Part shown: positions 1-7,054 of the stretch, piece by piece
Position numbering within the stretch: position 1 is the first letter of the stretch
Layout of the letters: every line of letters starts with the position of its first letter
NCBI GenBank assembly: GCA_028876585.1
Contig: JAGWRL010000158.1
Span: forward strand, 1 to 14,002
Direction of reading: 5' to 3'
Length of the DNA stretch: 14,002 bases
Source of the DNA: Pseudomonadota bacterium
Lineage (GTDB): Bacteria; Pseudomonadota; Alphaproteobacteria; Rhizobiales; Beijerinckiaceae
The notes under the pieces: model-generated
What the model was told of the DNA's origin: nothing
What the model saw: the letters and a program-made list of their open reading frames with translations, nothing else
The model's database searches: none
Position numbers and translations under genes: made by a program

Positions 1-141
1 AGGGTGCCCGTGATCGTCGAAGCGATCCTGGAGCGCGTCACCAATGTTTCGATGGGAACGGAGATCGACGCGGTCGCCGAGTTCGAGGATCTCGCCGAAC
101 GCGCTGAAGACGCGCCGACCGCCATCGCCCTGCTCGATTAG
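1..141 (+). CDS. gcl: Glyoxylate carboligase (tartronate-semialdehyde synthase), C-terminal end only
   Basis: This is the last 46 residues of a protein that enters from the left edge; the frame is open from base 1 to the TAG at 139-141. The stretch [20 protein letters not shown], followed by an acidic EFEDLAE segment and a short tail, matches the C-terminus of Gcl, the ThDP-dependent enzyme that condenses two glyoxylates to tartronate semialdehyde and CO2. The identification rests on this short tail plus the neighbours: hyi begins 15 bases downstream and glxR and glycerate kinase follow, the classic gcl operon order. The ThDP and FAD-binding parts lie outside the window, so the integrity of the whole gene cannot be judged. 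Confidence 0.9.
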   Translation, partial: RVPVIVEAILERVTNVSMGTEIDAVAEFEDLAERAEDAPTAIALLD

Positions 142-156
142 CTCAAGAGGTCTCCC

Positions 157-939
157 ATGCCCAGATTCGCCGCCAATCTCACCATGCTGTTCAACGAGGT
201 CGATTTCCTCGACCGCTACGCCGCCGCCCAGGCCGCAGGGTTCAAGGGCGTCGAATATCTGTTCCCCTACCCCTACGCCCCCGAGGCGCTGGCGGGAAAG
301 CTGGCGCGGCACGGCCTCACGCAGGTCTTGCACAATCTGCCCGCCGGCGATTGGGCGAGCGGCGAGCGCGGAATCGCTTGCCTGCCGGGCCGCGAGGCCG
401 AGTTCCGCGACGGCGTCTCGACCGCAATTCGCTATGCGCGCGCGCTGAACTGCGGCCTCGTCAATTGTCTCGTCGGCGTCGCGCCGAAGGGCGTCGACGA
501 CAGCCTCGTGAGGTCGACGCTGGTTGGCAATCTGCGCTACGCCGCCAGGGCGCTGGCGGACGCCGGGATCAAGCTGCTGGTCGAGCCGATCAACAACTAC
601 GACATTCCCGGCTTCTACCTCTCCCGCAGCCGCCAGACGCTGGAGCTGTTCGACGAGGTGGGCGAGAGCAACCTGTGGCTGCAATACGACATCTATCATA
701 TGCAACGCTCGGAGGGCGAACTCGCGGCGACGCTTCAAGCGCTGCTGCCGCGCATCGCCCACGTGCAGATCGCCGACAACCCCGGCCGCAACGAACCGGG
801 GACCGGCGAGATCAACTACGACTATTTGTTCCGCAGGCTCGACGAAATCGGCTATCCCGGTTGGGTCGGCTGCGAATACAAACCCAGAGCGTCGACGCGA
901 GACGGCCTCGGCTGGCTCGCCCGCGCCGGCGCACGCTGA
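157..939 (+). CDS. hyi: Hydroxypyruvate isomerase
   Basis: The 260-residue product has the usual length for Hyi, a cytoplasmic TIM-barrel enzyme of the xylose-isomerase-like fold that interconverts hydroxypyruvate and tartronate semialdehyde. It aligns by eye almost end to end with E. coli Hyi: FAANLTMLF at the start, LHNLPAGDWASGERGIAC (58-75), a PGREAEFRDGV segment, EPINNYDIPGF (143-153), QYDIYHMQ (176-183), QIADNPGRNEPGTGEINYDY (204-223) and GCEYKP (238-243). Glu143, Asp178, Gln204 and Glu240 sit where the family's metal ligands and catalytic glutamates are expected. The ATG at 157 has AGAGG at 146-150 and lies 15 bases after gcl, indicating co-transcription. No defects are seen. Confidence 0.96.
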   Translation: MPRFAANLTMLFNEVDFLDRYAAAQAAGFKGVEYLFPYPYAPEALAGKLARHGLTQVLHNLPAGDWASGERGIACLPGREAEFRDGVSTAIRYARALNCGLVNCLVGVAPKGVDDSLVRSTLVGNLRYAARALADAGIKLLVEPINNYDIPGFYLSRSRQTLELFDEVGESNLWLQYDIYHMQRSEGELAATLQALLPRIAHVQIADNPGRNEPGTGEINYDYLFRRLDEIGYPGWVGCEYKPRASTRDGLGWLARAGAR

Positions 940-960
940 CCAACGAACGGGAGACGACAC

Positions 961-1854
961 ATGAGCAAAGTCGGTTTCATCGGCCTCGGCGTCATGGGCG
1001 CGCCGATGGCGGGCCATCTGGCCGCCGCCGGCCACGAATTGAGCCTCTATACGCGCGGAAAGCTTGCCGAGAGCCTCGCCGGCAAGGGGCATGTCTGCAA
1101 GTCCGGCGCTGAGGTCGCCGCGCGCAGCGAGTTCGTGATCGTCATGGTCCCCGACACGCCCGACGTCGAGAAGGTTCTGTTCGGCGCCGAGGGCGTCGCG
1201 GCCGGGCTGGCGCCGGGCAAGGTCGTGGTCGACATGAGTTCGATCTCGCCGGTCGCCACCAAGGAATTCGCCGGGCGCATTCGCGATCTCGGTTGCGATT
1301 ACGTCGACGCGCCGGTCTCGGGCGGCGAGGTCGGGGCGAAGAACGCGACGCTCTCCATCATGTGCGGCGGCTCGTCCGCGGCGTTCGAGCGCGTTAGGCC
1401 GCTGTTCGAGGCGATGGGCAAGAACATCACTTTGGTTGGCGACAACGGCGCCGGGCAGACGACCAAGGTCTCCAACCAGATCGTCGTCGCGCTGACCATC
1501 GAGGCGGTCGCCGAGGCGCTGGTGTTCGCCTCCCGCGCCGGGGCTGATCCGGCCAAGGTGCGGCAGGCGCTGATGGGCGGGCTCGCCACCTCGCGGATAT
1601 TGGAACTGCACGGCGAGCGCATGATCAAGCGCACGTTCGATCCCGGCTTCCGCATCGAGCTGCACCAGAAGGATCTCAATCTCGCGCTGTCGAGCGCGCA
1701 CGCGCTCGGCGTGTCGCTGCCCAACACCGCCTCGACGCAGCAACTGTTCAACGCCTGCGCCGCGCATGGCGGGGCGCGGCAGGATCACTCCGCGCTGGTG
1801 CGCGCGCTGGAACTGCTTGCCGGTCACGAAGTCGGCGCCGGCCTCAAGGAGTAG
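961..1854 (+). CDS. glxR: 2-hydroxy-3-oxopropionate (tartronate semialdehyde) reductase
   Basis: The 297-residue product belongs to the beta-hydroxyacid dehydrogenase family and has the normal length. The N-terminal Rossmann motif GFIGLGVMGAPM is at residues 5-16, followed by VPDTPDV, DMSS (91-94), the substrate-binding DAPVSGGEVGA (116-126) and GQTTKVSNQ (165-173), in which Lys169 is the expected catalytic lysine. It reduces tartronate semialdehyde to D-glycerate with NAD(P)H. The gcl-hyi context selects this role over 3-hydroxyisobutyrate dehydrogenase, which has a similar fold. The ATG at 961 is preceded by GGGAGA at 949-954 and lies 21 bases after hyi. It ends 4 bases before the kinase start. 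The frame is clean. Confidence 0.95.
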   Translation: MSKVGFIGLGVMGAPMAGHLAAAGHELSLYTRGKLAESLAGKGHVCKSGAEVAARSEFVIVMVPDTPDVEKVLFGAEGVAAGLAPGKVVVDMSSISPVATKEFAGRIRDLGCDYVDAPVSGGEVGAKNATLSIMCGGSSAAFERVRPLFEAMGKNITLVGDNGAGQTTKVSNQIVVALTIEAVAEALVFASRAGADPAKVRQALMGGLATSRILELHGERMIKRTFDPGFRIELHQKDLNLALSSAHALGVSLPNTASTQQLFNACAAHGGARQDHSALVRALELLAGHEVGAGLKE

Positions 1855-1858
1855 CGCC

Positions 1859-3127
1859 ATGCGCGAGGATCGCGACATGCGGCGACTGCTGCGCGCGATG
1901 TTTGACGCGGCGGTGGCCGCCGCCGACCCGGCGGCGCTCGTGCCGACGCATCTGCCGCAGCGGCCGCGCGGGCGCACCTTCGTCATTGGCGCCGGCAAAG
2001 CCTCGGCGGCCATGGCGCGCGCCTTTGAGCGCGCCTGGGACGGCCCGCTGTCCGGCCTTGTCGTCACCCGTTACGGCCACGCCGTCGCCTGCGAGCGCAT
2101 CGAAATCGTCGAGGCGGCGCATCCCGTGCCCGATGCGGCCGGCGCGGCGGCGGCGCGGCGCATGCTCGACGGCGTGAGCGGATTGACTGAGGACGATCTC
2201 GTGGTTGCGCTGGTCTCGGGTGGCGGCTCCGCGCTGCTGGCCGCCCCGGCGCCGGGCCTCACGCTGGCCGACAAACAGACGATCCATCGCGCACTGCTGG
2301 CGTGCGGCGCTTCGATTGATGAGATGAACTGCGTGCGCAAGCACCTTAGCGCCATCAAGGGCGGCCGGCTTGCGGCGGCGGCGTTTCCCGCCCGCGTCGA
2401 GACGCTGCTGATCTCCGATGTTCCCGGCGACGATCCCGCGGTCGTCGCCTCGGGGCCGACGCTGCCGGATCCGACGACCTTCGCCGACGCGCGCGCAATT
2501 CTCGCCCGCTACGGCGTCGCGCCTCCGGCCGCCGTGCGGGCTTTGCTTGAACGCGCGGTTGATGAGACGCCGAAGCCGGGCGATCCCCGCCTGTCGCGGG
2601 CGCGCGCGCGGATCGTCGCGACGCCGCAGATGTCGCTGCGCGCGGCGGCGGAGGTTGCGCGCAAGGCCGGCTTTGCGCCCCTGATCCTCACCGACTCGAT
2701 TGAGGGCGAGGCGCGCGAGGCGGCCCGGGTTCTCGCCGCCATTGCGTCGCAGGTCCGTCGTTACGGCGAGCCCGCGCAAGCGCCCTGCGTGCTGATCTCC
2801 GGCGGCGAGACGACGGTGACTTTGCGCGGCGACGGACGCGGCGGCCGCAATGTCGAGCACCTGCTCGCGCTGGCGCTCGCCTTGCGCGGCGAAGCCGCGA
2901 CATGGGCCATCGCCGCCGATACGGACGGGGTCGACGGCGCCGAGGAGATCGCCGGCGCGACGATCGGCCCCGACACGCTGGCCCGCGCGCGGGCGCTCGG
3001 CCTGTCGGGCCTCGATTATCTCGCGCGCAACGACGCTCACGCGTTCTTTGAGGCGTTGGGCGATCAGGTCGTCACCGGTCCCACCCTGACCAACGTCAAC
3101 GATTTCCGCGCCATCGCCGTCGCCTAG
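1859..3127 (+). CDS. gckA: Glycerate 2-kinase, MOFRL family
   Basis: The product has 422 residues from the chosen ATG at 1859, which is preceded by AAGGAG at 1846-1851 inside the end of glxR. An ATG at 1766 in the same frame is open but would bury 31 residues inside glxR and is not supported. Family blocks visible: VIGAGKASAAMA (42-53), VALVSGGGSALL (116-127), MNCVRKHLSAIKGGRLA (156-172), SDVPGDDPAVVASGPT (186-201), then the C-terminal MOFRL domain with GGETTVTLRGDGRGGRN (315-331), ADTDGVDG (353-360) and TGPTLTNVNDF (407-417). It phosphorylates D-glycerate to 2-phosphoglycerate, which leads into lower glycolysis. Relatives are named ttuD or gckA, so the symbol is a convention. The gene is intact and ends the operon. 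Confidence 0.93.
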   Translation: MREDRDMRRLLRAMFDAAVAAADPAALVPTHLPQRPRGRTFVIGAGKASAAMARAFERAWDGPLSGLVVTRYGHAVACERIEIVEAAHPVPDAAGAAAARRMLDGVSGLTEDDLVVALVSGGGSALLAAPAPGLTLADKQTIHRALLACGASIDEMNCVRKHLSAIKGGRLAAAAFPARVETLLISDVPGDDPAVVASGPTLPDPTTFADARAILARYGVAPPAAVRALLERAVDETPKPGDPRLSRARARIVATPQMSLRAAAEVARKAGFAPLILTDSIEGEAREAARVLAAIASQVRRYGEPAQAPCVLISGGETTVTLRGDGRGGRNVEHLLALALALRGEAATWAIAADTDGVDGAEEIAGATIGPDTLARARALGLSGLDYLARNDAHAFFEALGDQVVTGPTLTNVNDFRAIAVA

Positions 3128-3146
3128 CGTTGATGAGATTGTTTGG

Positions 3147-3202
3147 ACGCCGAGCACTGCGCAGGATGACCCGTTCAAGACAAAGACGCTCGGCGTAACG
3201 GG
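3147..3202 (+). other. Two interlocked inverted repeats (possible pseudoknot or alternative hairpins)
   Basis: ACGCCGAGC at 3147-3155 is perfectly complementary to GCTCGGCGT at 3188-3196. CCCGTT at 3170-3175 is complementary to AACGGG at 3197-3202. The arms occur in the order A, B, A', B', which is the topology of an H-type pseudoknot or of two competing hairpins. The element starts about 20 bases after the glycerate kinase stop. No T-tract follows, so it does not resemble a simple intrinsic terminator. Short arms can arise by chance in GC-rich DNA. Confidence 0.3.
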
Positions 3203-3344
3203 ACATTGCGCCAAAGCGCATTCGCCGGCGAGGATTTTCCGCCGTGCTTGTCCTTTGGCGCCGTCGCGCGTCGCCGTCGTCGCGCAGGCATCGACTCCCC
3301 CGCCGAGACCGCCACTCGGCGCCGCTCCAACCGCCTGCTCCGGA

Positions 3345-3375
3345 GAAAGCGCTTTTTATAAATTCCTTATGCGAT
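3345..3375 (+). promoter_or_regulatory. Candidate kdp promoter / response-regulator region
   Basis: The sequence GCTTTTTATAAATTCCTTAT (3350-3370) is a sharp AT-rich island in GC-rich surroundings, about 75-90 bases before the first small kdp reading frame. TATAAA at 3357-3362 could serve as a -10 element. No good -35 hexamer stands 16-18 bases upstream, which would be usual for a promoter that depends on an activator such as KdpE. This is an inference from composition and position only. Confidence 0.3.
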
Positions 3376-3440
3376 GAGGCTTGGCTTCGAATGGATCGCT
3401 TACGCCGTTCGCGCGACAATGCAGCCGCACGGAGGCTTTC

Positions 3441-3524
3441 ATGCAAGACTTCGCGTTTCTCGCCCTCGGATTGGGCGCGCTCGCCCTCTGCGCCGCCTAT
3501 GGCTTCGGCCTCACTCGTCTCTAG
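3441..3524 (+). CDS. 27-residue membrane microprotein at the head of the kdp operon
   Basis: This short intact frame encodes 27 residues: a start MQDF, one hydrophobic alpha-helix of about 17-20 residues rich in Leu, Ala and Gly, and a short tail ending GLTRL. The ATG at 3441 has CGGAGG at 3430-3435. It ends 10 bases before kdpF. Comparable tiny hydrophobic frames that end in a short polar or Arg-Leu tail occur ahead of kdpF in other bacteria (from memory), so I infer a Kdp-associated single-pass membrane peptide rather than noise. It is distinct from KdpF, which follows. Function is unknown; stabilising or regulating the Kdp complex is only a guess. Confidence 0.6.
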   Translation: MQDFAFLALGLGALALCAAYGFGLTRL

Positions 3525-3534
3525 GGGCTGTGCG

Positions 3535-3621
3535 ATGACCGAACAGTGGCTTGCGCTCGCGGTGGCCGACGCGCTCCTCCTTTACTTGTCTTATGCACTC
3601 ACCCATCTCGAAACGTTCTGA
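3535..3621 (+). CDS. kdpF: KdpF, small subunit of the K+-transporting ATPase
   Basis: This is a 28-residue single-pass membrane peptide with the KdpF pattern: a short start, a hydrophobic helix (LALAVADALLLYLSYAL, residues 6-22) and an ending HLETF in the place of the usual RPERF-like tail. KdpF stabilises the KdpFABC potassium pump in the inner membrane. The gene starts at the ATG at 3535 and is followed after 15 bases by the kdpA start at 3637. The frame is intact, but its partner genes kdpA and kdpB are destroyed and kdpC is absent, so it can no longer serve its normal complex. Confidence 0.75.
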   Translation: MTEQWLALAVADALLLYLSYALTHLETF

Positions 3622-3636
3622 TCGGAGGCTTCTCGC

Positions 3637-4682
3637 ATGACCCAATCAGGCTGGGCCGAGATCGCGTTGACAATCGCGCTCGTCGTTGCGCTGGCGGCGC
3701 CGTTGCGCAGGTTGATCGTTCTCTTGTACGCGGGCGAACCCACATTCCTGTCTCCGGCGCTATTACGGATCGAGACGGCTTTCTTTCGCTTCGCTGGCGT
3801 CGATCCGCGGCGCGAGCAGAGCTGGCTCGGCTGCACCCTGTAGATGCCGCTCTTCTCCGCCGCGGGCGTCGCCATCCTCTCTCTGCGACCGAGAGCTATG
3901 GCGATTCACTTCTGACCTCGCTCTGGCTCGATCCCGCCGACGGCGACATGGAAGGCAAGGCGGTGCGCTACGGCTGCCGATGAGCGCGCTTTATGCAACA
4001 GCGACCAGCGGCGCCAGCACCGGTTCCATCAATACGATGCACGATTCGCTGACGCCGCTCGGCGAGCTGGTTCCGCTGTTCAACCAGTTCGCCGGCTGCA
4101 TCTGGCCGGGCGGCGTCGGCCCGCGGCTCTATGGGTTTTGGTCGCTGCCCTGATCGCGGTGTTTGTGGGCGGATTGATCGTCGGCCGCACGCCCGAATAT
4201 CTCGTCAAGAAAATCGAGGCGCGCGAGATGAAGCTCGCGATGCTCGCCGTGCTGGTCTATCGGCCCGTCGTGTTAGGCTTCACGGCGGCCTCAGTCCTCC
4301 TGAAGACGGCGCTCGATGGCCTGAACAACTTGGGGTTGCACGGCCTTTCCAAAATTCTTTACGCCTTCGCCTCGACAAGCGCCAACAACGGTTCGGCATT
4401 CGCGGGCCTCAACGGCGCCACCCCGTAGTCAATGCGACGCTCGGCCTCGCCATGCTGCCCGGCCGCTTCGCTCATTTCGTCCCGGGGCTGGCGCTGACCG
4501 GCGCGCTCGGCGCCAACAAGAAGGTCCCCGCCTCGGCGGGCGCTTTCCGGACCGATGGGCCGCTGTTCGCGGAGCCGCCCGTCGGCATGATCGTCATTCT
4601 CTACCTCATGCAATGTTTCCCGGCCCTGTCGCTCAGGCAGTAAGCCGAGCAACTCCTGATGCTCGACGGCAAGGGCTTCTGA
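3637..4682 (+). pseudogene. kdpA: kdpA, potassium-binding subunit of the Kdp ATPase, degenerate
   Basis: The normal start survives (ATG 3637, GGAGG at 3624-3628) and the first 68 residues are KdpA-like, ending FFRFAGVDPRREQSWLGCTL. A TAG at 3841-3843 interrupts; similarity continues briefly, then roughly 200 codons are missing. It resumes near 3920 at [12 protein letters not shown] and continues through at least three frameshifts (near 3978, 4136 and 4428) with [24 protein letters not shown] and KKVPASAGAFRTDGPLF. A TAA at 4641-4643 precedes the true C-terminus, AEQLLMLDGKGF, which ends at 4682. The deletion removes the first two of the four selectivity-filter loops. The third is altered (TSGASTG where TTAASCG is expected) and the fourth is preserved. 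Family length is about 560 residues; about 335 codons remain. Confidence 0.93.
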
Positions 4683-4694
4683 GGGAGCGCGCCG

Positions 4695-5512
4695 ATGTCC
4701 GAGAGGCCGCAAGCGCAGGGCCTGTTCGAGCCCGAAATCCTCGCGCGCGCCGGGGGAGAGGCGTTCGCCAAGCTCGACCCGCGCGCGCTGATGAAGAACC
4801 CTGTCATCTTCGTCACCGAAGTCGCTTCAACGTTCGTGACCGTACTGTTTGCTCGCGATCTTCTCACTAACAGCGGCATGGCGCTGTTCTCGGACCAGAT
4901 CGCGGCGTGGCTTTGGTTCACAGTGCTGTTCGCCAATTTCGCCGAGGCCGTCGCCGGAGGGCGCCGCAAGGCGCACGCCAAGGCGCTGCGGCGCACGCGC
5001 TCGGATGCGCACGCCAACCGCTATGTCGATTTCAACAACCTTCCCGACATATTGCAAGCCGTCAACGCGCTCGCTTTGAAGGTCGGCGACATAGTGCTGG
5101 TGAAGGCGGGCGAGATCATTGCCGGCGACAGCGAGATCGTCGAGGGCGTCGTCTCGCTCAACGAAGCCGCGATCACGCGCGACTCCGCGCCTGTCATCCA
5201 TGAGGCGGGCGGCGATCGATCGGCGTTGACGGACGACACGACCGCGCTTCCCGACCGGATCAAGGTGCGCATAGCGGCGTAAGCCGGTTCGACCTTCCTC
5301 GGCCGCCTGATCGTTCTCGTCGAAGGGGCGGAGCGGCAGAAGACGCCGAACGAACTGGCGCTGTCGATTTTGCTTTCGGGCGTCACGCTGTGGCCGCTCG
5401 CGCGCCGTTCCGGCGCGGACCTGCCGACCGTCTATCTCATCGCGCCGTTTGTTTGTCTGATCCCAACCACGATCGGCGGTCTTCTGTCGACGATCGGCAT
5501 CGCCGGCATGGA
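4695..5512 (+). pseudogene. kdpB: kdpB, P-type ATPase subunit of Kdp, truncated and interrupted
   Basis: The start at 4695 has GAGGGAG at 4681-4687. The first 195 residues are recognisably KdpB: MKNPVIFVTEVAS, the FANFAEAVAGGRRKAHAKAL helix region, and an actuator domain with AITRDSAPVIHEAGGDRSAL. The actuator TGES motif reads TRDS, so the glycine and catalytic glutamate are both changed. A TAA at 5280-5282 interrupts, at a place where the family usually has Gln (CAA to TAA fits). The same frame continues with [18 protein letters not shown] and [20 protein letters not shown], the ion-binding M4 helix. Similarity stops at about 5512 where opposite-strand insertion-sequence DNA begins. The phosphorylation motif DKTGT and the nucleotide-binding domain are absent. 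A few residues also seem to be missing near 5385-5400. Confidence 0.93.
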
Positions 5513-5800
5513 CCAGCCGTCACCGAAGTCGTAGGTATAACTGAACGTCTTGCGGCCGGCCTCGACGAGGACGGCGCTGAGACGCGCCGTCTTGACGTCC
5601 ATCGGCCCGTCGTAAATCCCATCGGGATCGGGCACGCCCCATCCGGCGCCGCCGATGTGGAACTCGCAGAGATGCGAGTTGGTCCAACCCATGGCGGCCT
5701 GGATCGCCAGATGCAGCCGATCGAGACGGATGTCGGATCGCACGGCGATGCGCAGCTTCACCTTGGGCTCGACGCCGTCGAGCGTGATCTTCAAGACCGC
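5512..5800 (-). pseudogene. Plasmid pRiA4b ORF-3-like protein, N-terminal fragment
   Basis: On the minus strand, similarity starts near 5800 with VLKITLDGVEPKVKLRIAV, followed by LDRLHLAIQAAMGWTNSHL, GGAGWGVPDPDGIYDGPMD and YTYDFGDGW. These are hallmarks of the PRiA4_ORF3 family, whose biochemical role is unknown. The domain stops at DFGDGW, around 5512; the residues that follow are kdpB DNA read backwards. No ATG lies at the start of the similarity. A TTG at 5792-5794 could have served, or the start is lost. As I recall, such genes often travel with IS66 elements in Rhizobiales, which fits its place 30 bases beyond the tnpC stop. Confidence 0.8.
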
Positions 5801-5828
5801 GAGGGAGCGCTTGGGCAGGCAGCCCAGT

Positions 5829-6828
5829 CTAAGCGACCCGCGCGCTCCAATTCCAGCGTAGGAGTTCGTCAATCTGGTTGGCCGGGTGATCGCCGACGCG
5901 AGAGATCGGGTCGCCGAGATAGACTTCCGGATTGACGCCATTGAGCTTGCAACTCTGGATCAGCGTGGAGACATCGCCGCCCGCTCGCCGCCGCTGTCTG
6001 AGCCAAGGAAAGTCCCGTTGCGACGCCCGAGCGTCAACGGACGGATCGCTCGTTCCGCCGCGTTGTTGCTCATCTCAAAGCGCCCGTCCTCGGTGAAGCG
6101 GCAGAACACCTCCCACGATTGAGGCCGTAGCGAATGGCCTTGGCGAGATCGCTCTTGCCGCTGATCCGGTTCAGGCATGTCTCAAGAGAGGCCTTGAGGT
6201 CCGCCAGCAGGTGAACGCTCTGCGCTTGCCGGGCAGCGCCGGACCTCGGCCCTCTCGATGGCGAACAGCGCGCCGATCTTTTCCAGCCCCTGGAGCGCGA
6301 AAAGCGACCTGGTCGGTGTATGTTCGTCAACGATTTCACGGCGCGCGCGTGGGCCCAACACGCCACGGGCGGCAGTGACGCCCGCCCGGTCGTGGGATTG
6401 GGCTCATAGAGCTTCTCGAAGCCGGCATTGGCGTCGGCGTGCAGGGACCCCGACACGGGCGCGAGCAGCGCCTAAGCGTGCTCGCCTTCGCGGTCGGGGG
6501 AATGGCGATAAAAGGCGGCGGGCGGATTGGCGGACGCCCATGTCGCCTCCTCGCGCTCGACGACCCATAACCGCCCGGTCTTTGTCCGGCCGCGACCGGG
6601 GTCCTGAACCGGAGCCGGCGTGTCGTCGACATGAACGGCAGGGCCGGCGCGGACATATTCGCCGATGCGTTCCGCCACCGGCTGCATCAGCCAGTCGGCG
6701 CTCAACCCAGTGCGCCTGGGTCGACCGGTCGAGGCTCACGCCCTCGCGGGCGTGGATGTCGGATTGGCGGTTCAAGGGCAAATGGCCGCAGTATTTGGCG
6801 ACCAGCGCATAGGCGATCAACCCTGAAC
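5829..6828 (-). pseudogene. tnpC: IS66 transposase TnpC, N-terminally truncated and frameshifted
   Basis: Similarity to the IS66 transposase runs on the minus strand from LIAYALVAKYCGHLPLNRQS (6820 downward) through DLDRSTQAHWV-like sequence, VHVDDTPAPVQDPGRGRTKT, LHADANAGFEKLYEP, CWAHAR, ISGKSDLAKAIRYGLNR, NNAAERAIRPLTLGRRN and GSDSGGERAA to a C-terminus SRVGDHPANQIDELLRWNW, stopping at 5829. The expected DDE residues can be recognised in HVDD, LHAD and NNAAE. Reading this needs several frame changes (near 6705, 6470, 6120 and 5985) and crosses a stop near 6472. The first third of the usual protein of about 500 residues is missing, so it cannot encode an active transposase. Confidence 0.9.
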
Positions 6829-6830
6829 CC

Positions 6831-6969
6831 GAACGGACGATCCTGGTTCGAAGCTCTCCGCTACAATGCGATGCTTCTCGTCCTCGCTGTAGGTCCCGCG
6901 ACGGCGTCCTGCCGGCTCGTCAGTGCGAACGCCTCGATCGGAAGCCTCGTGCGATGACATAGCGTCCAT
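6831..6969 (-). pseudogene. tnpA: IS66 TnpA, N-terminal fragment
   Basis: From an ATG at 6969 on the minus strand the frame reads MDAMSSHEAS, an Arg-rich linker and then RGTYSEDEKHRIVAESFEPG followed by SSV. This is the start of the helix-turn-helix region of IS66 TnpA (compare the usual pattern of an aromatic residue, E-x-K-x-x-I-V-x-E-S and a P-G turn). The similarity breaks at about 6831 where tnpC begins. The fragment is 40-45 residues, about a third of a normal TnpA. It fixes the upstream end and orientation of the element. It is short, but the position just ahead of tnpC makes the call fairly secure. Confidence 0.7.
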
Positions 6970-7054
6970 TCAAATGGGCGCTATCGGCGGCGTCGGGGAC
7001 GCAAACGCTACCCGCGCCGGGCATGCGTGCGAAGGCGGTCGTGATCGGACGCGT

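Larger units (their letters stand above)
3128..3440. other. Intergenic gap between the glycerate operon and the kdp remnant
   Basis: No convincing gene was found in these 313 bases. Open frames here on either strand are arginine-rich shadows without family resemblance. The left part holds a pair of interlocked inverted repeats (3147-3202, listed separately). The right part holds an AT-rich island around 3350-3370 that is the best candidate for the kdp promoter. No hairpin followed by a T-run ends the glycerate operon here. Confidence 0.6.
5512..7012 (-). mobile_element. Remnant of an IS66-family insertion sequence inside the kdp locus
   Basis: Read on the minus strand, this block contains the first part of an IS66 tnpA (from 6969), a direct junction near 6830 into the 3' two thirds of tnpC, and a truncated pRiA4b ORF-3-like gene. 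The rest of tnpA, all of tnpB and the N-terminal part of tnpC are missing, so the element is internally deleted and dead. Flanks are kdpB on the left and the end of kdpE on the right, which shows that the element entered the kdp operon. The right terminus may lie near 7001-7012, where the minus strand reads GTAGCGTTTGC, similar in style to IS66 ends that start GTA. The left terminus is gone because the last gene is cut in mid-domain at the kdpB junction. Confidence 0.85.

Noticed and set aside
1844..3214. A long open minus-strand frame of 456 codons opposite the glycerate kinase
   Set aside because: It is a composition-driven shadow of a high-GC gene: Arg/Gly/Ala-rich with no recognisable family, while the opposite frame is a clear MOFRL kinase.
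3244..3621. A 125-codon plus-strand frame spanning the gap and the small kdp peptides
   Set aside because: It is an Arg/Ser-rich frame with no start signal; its only meaningful part is the last 28 residues, which are kdpF with its own start at 3535.
5502..7024. Similar words GCCGGCATG (5502-5510) and GCCGGGCATG (7015-7024) as a target-site duplication of the IS66 element
   Set aside because: They differ in length, are not adjacent to a demonstrable IS end on the left side, and such words are common by chance in this GC-rich DNA.
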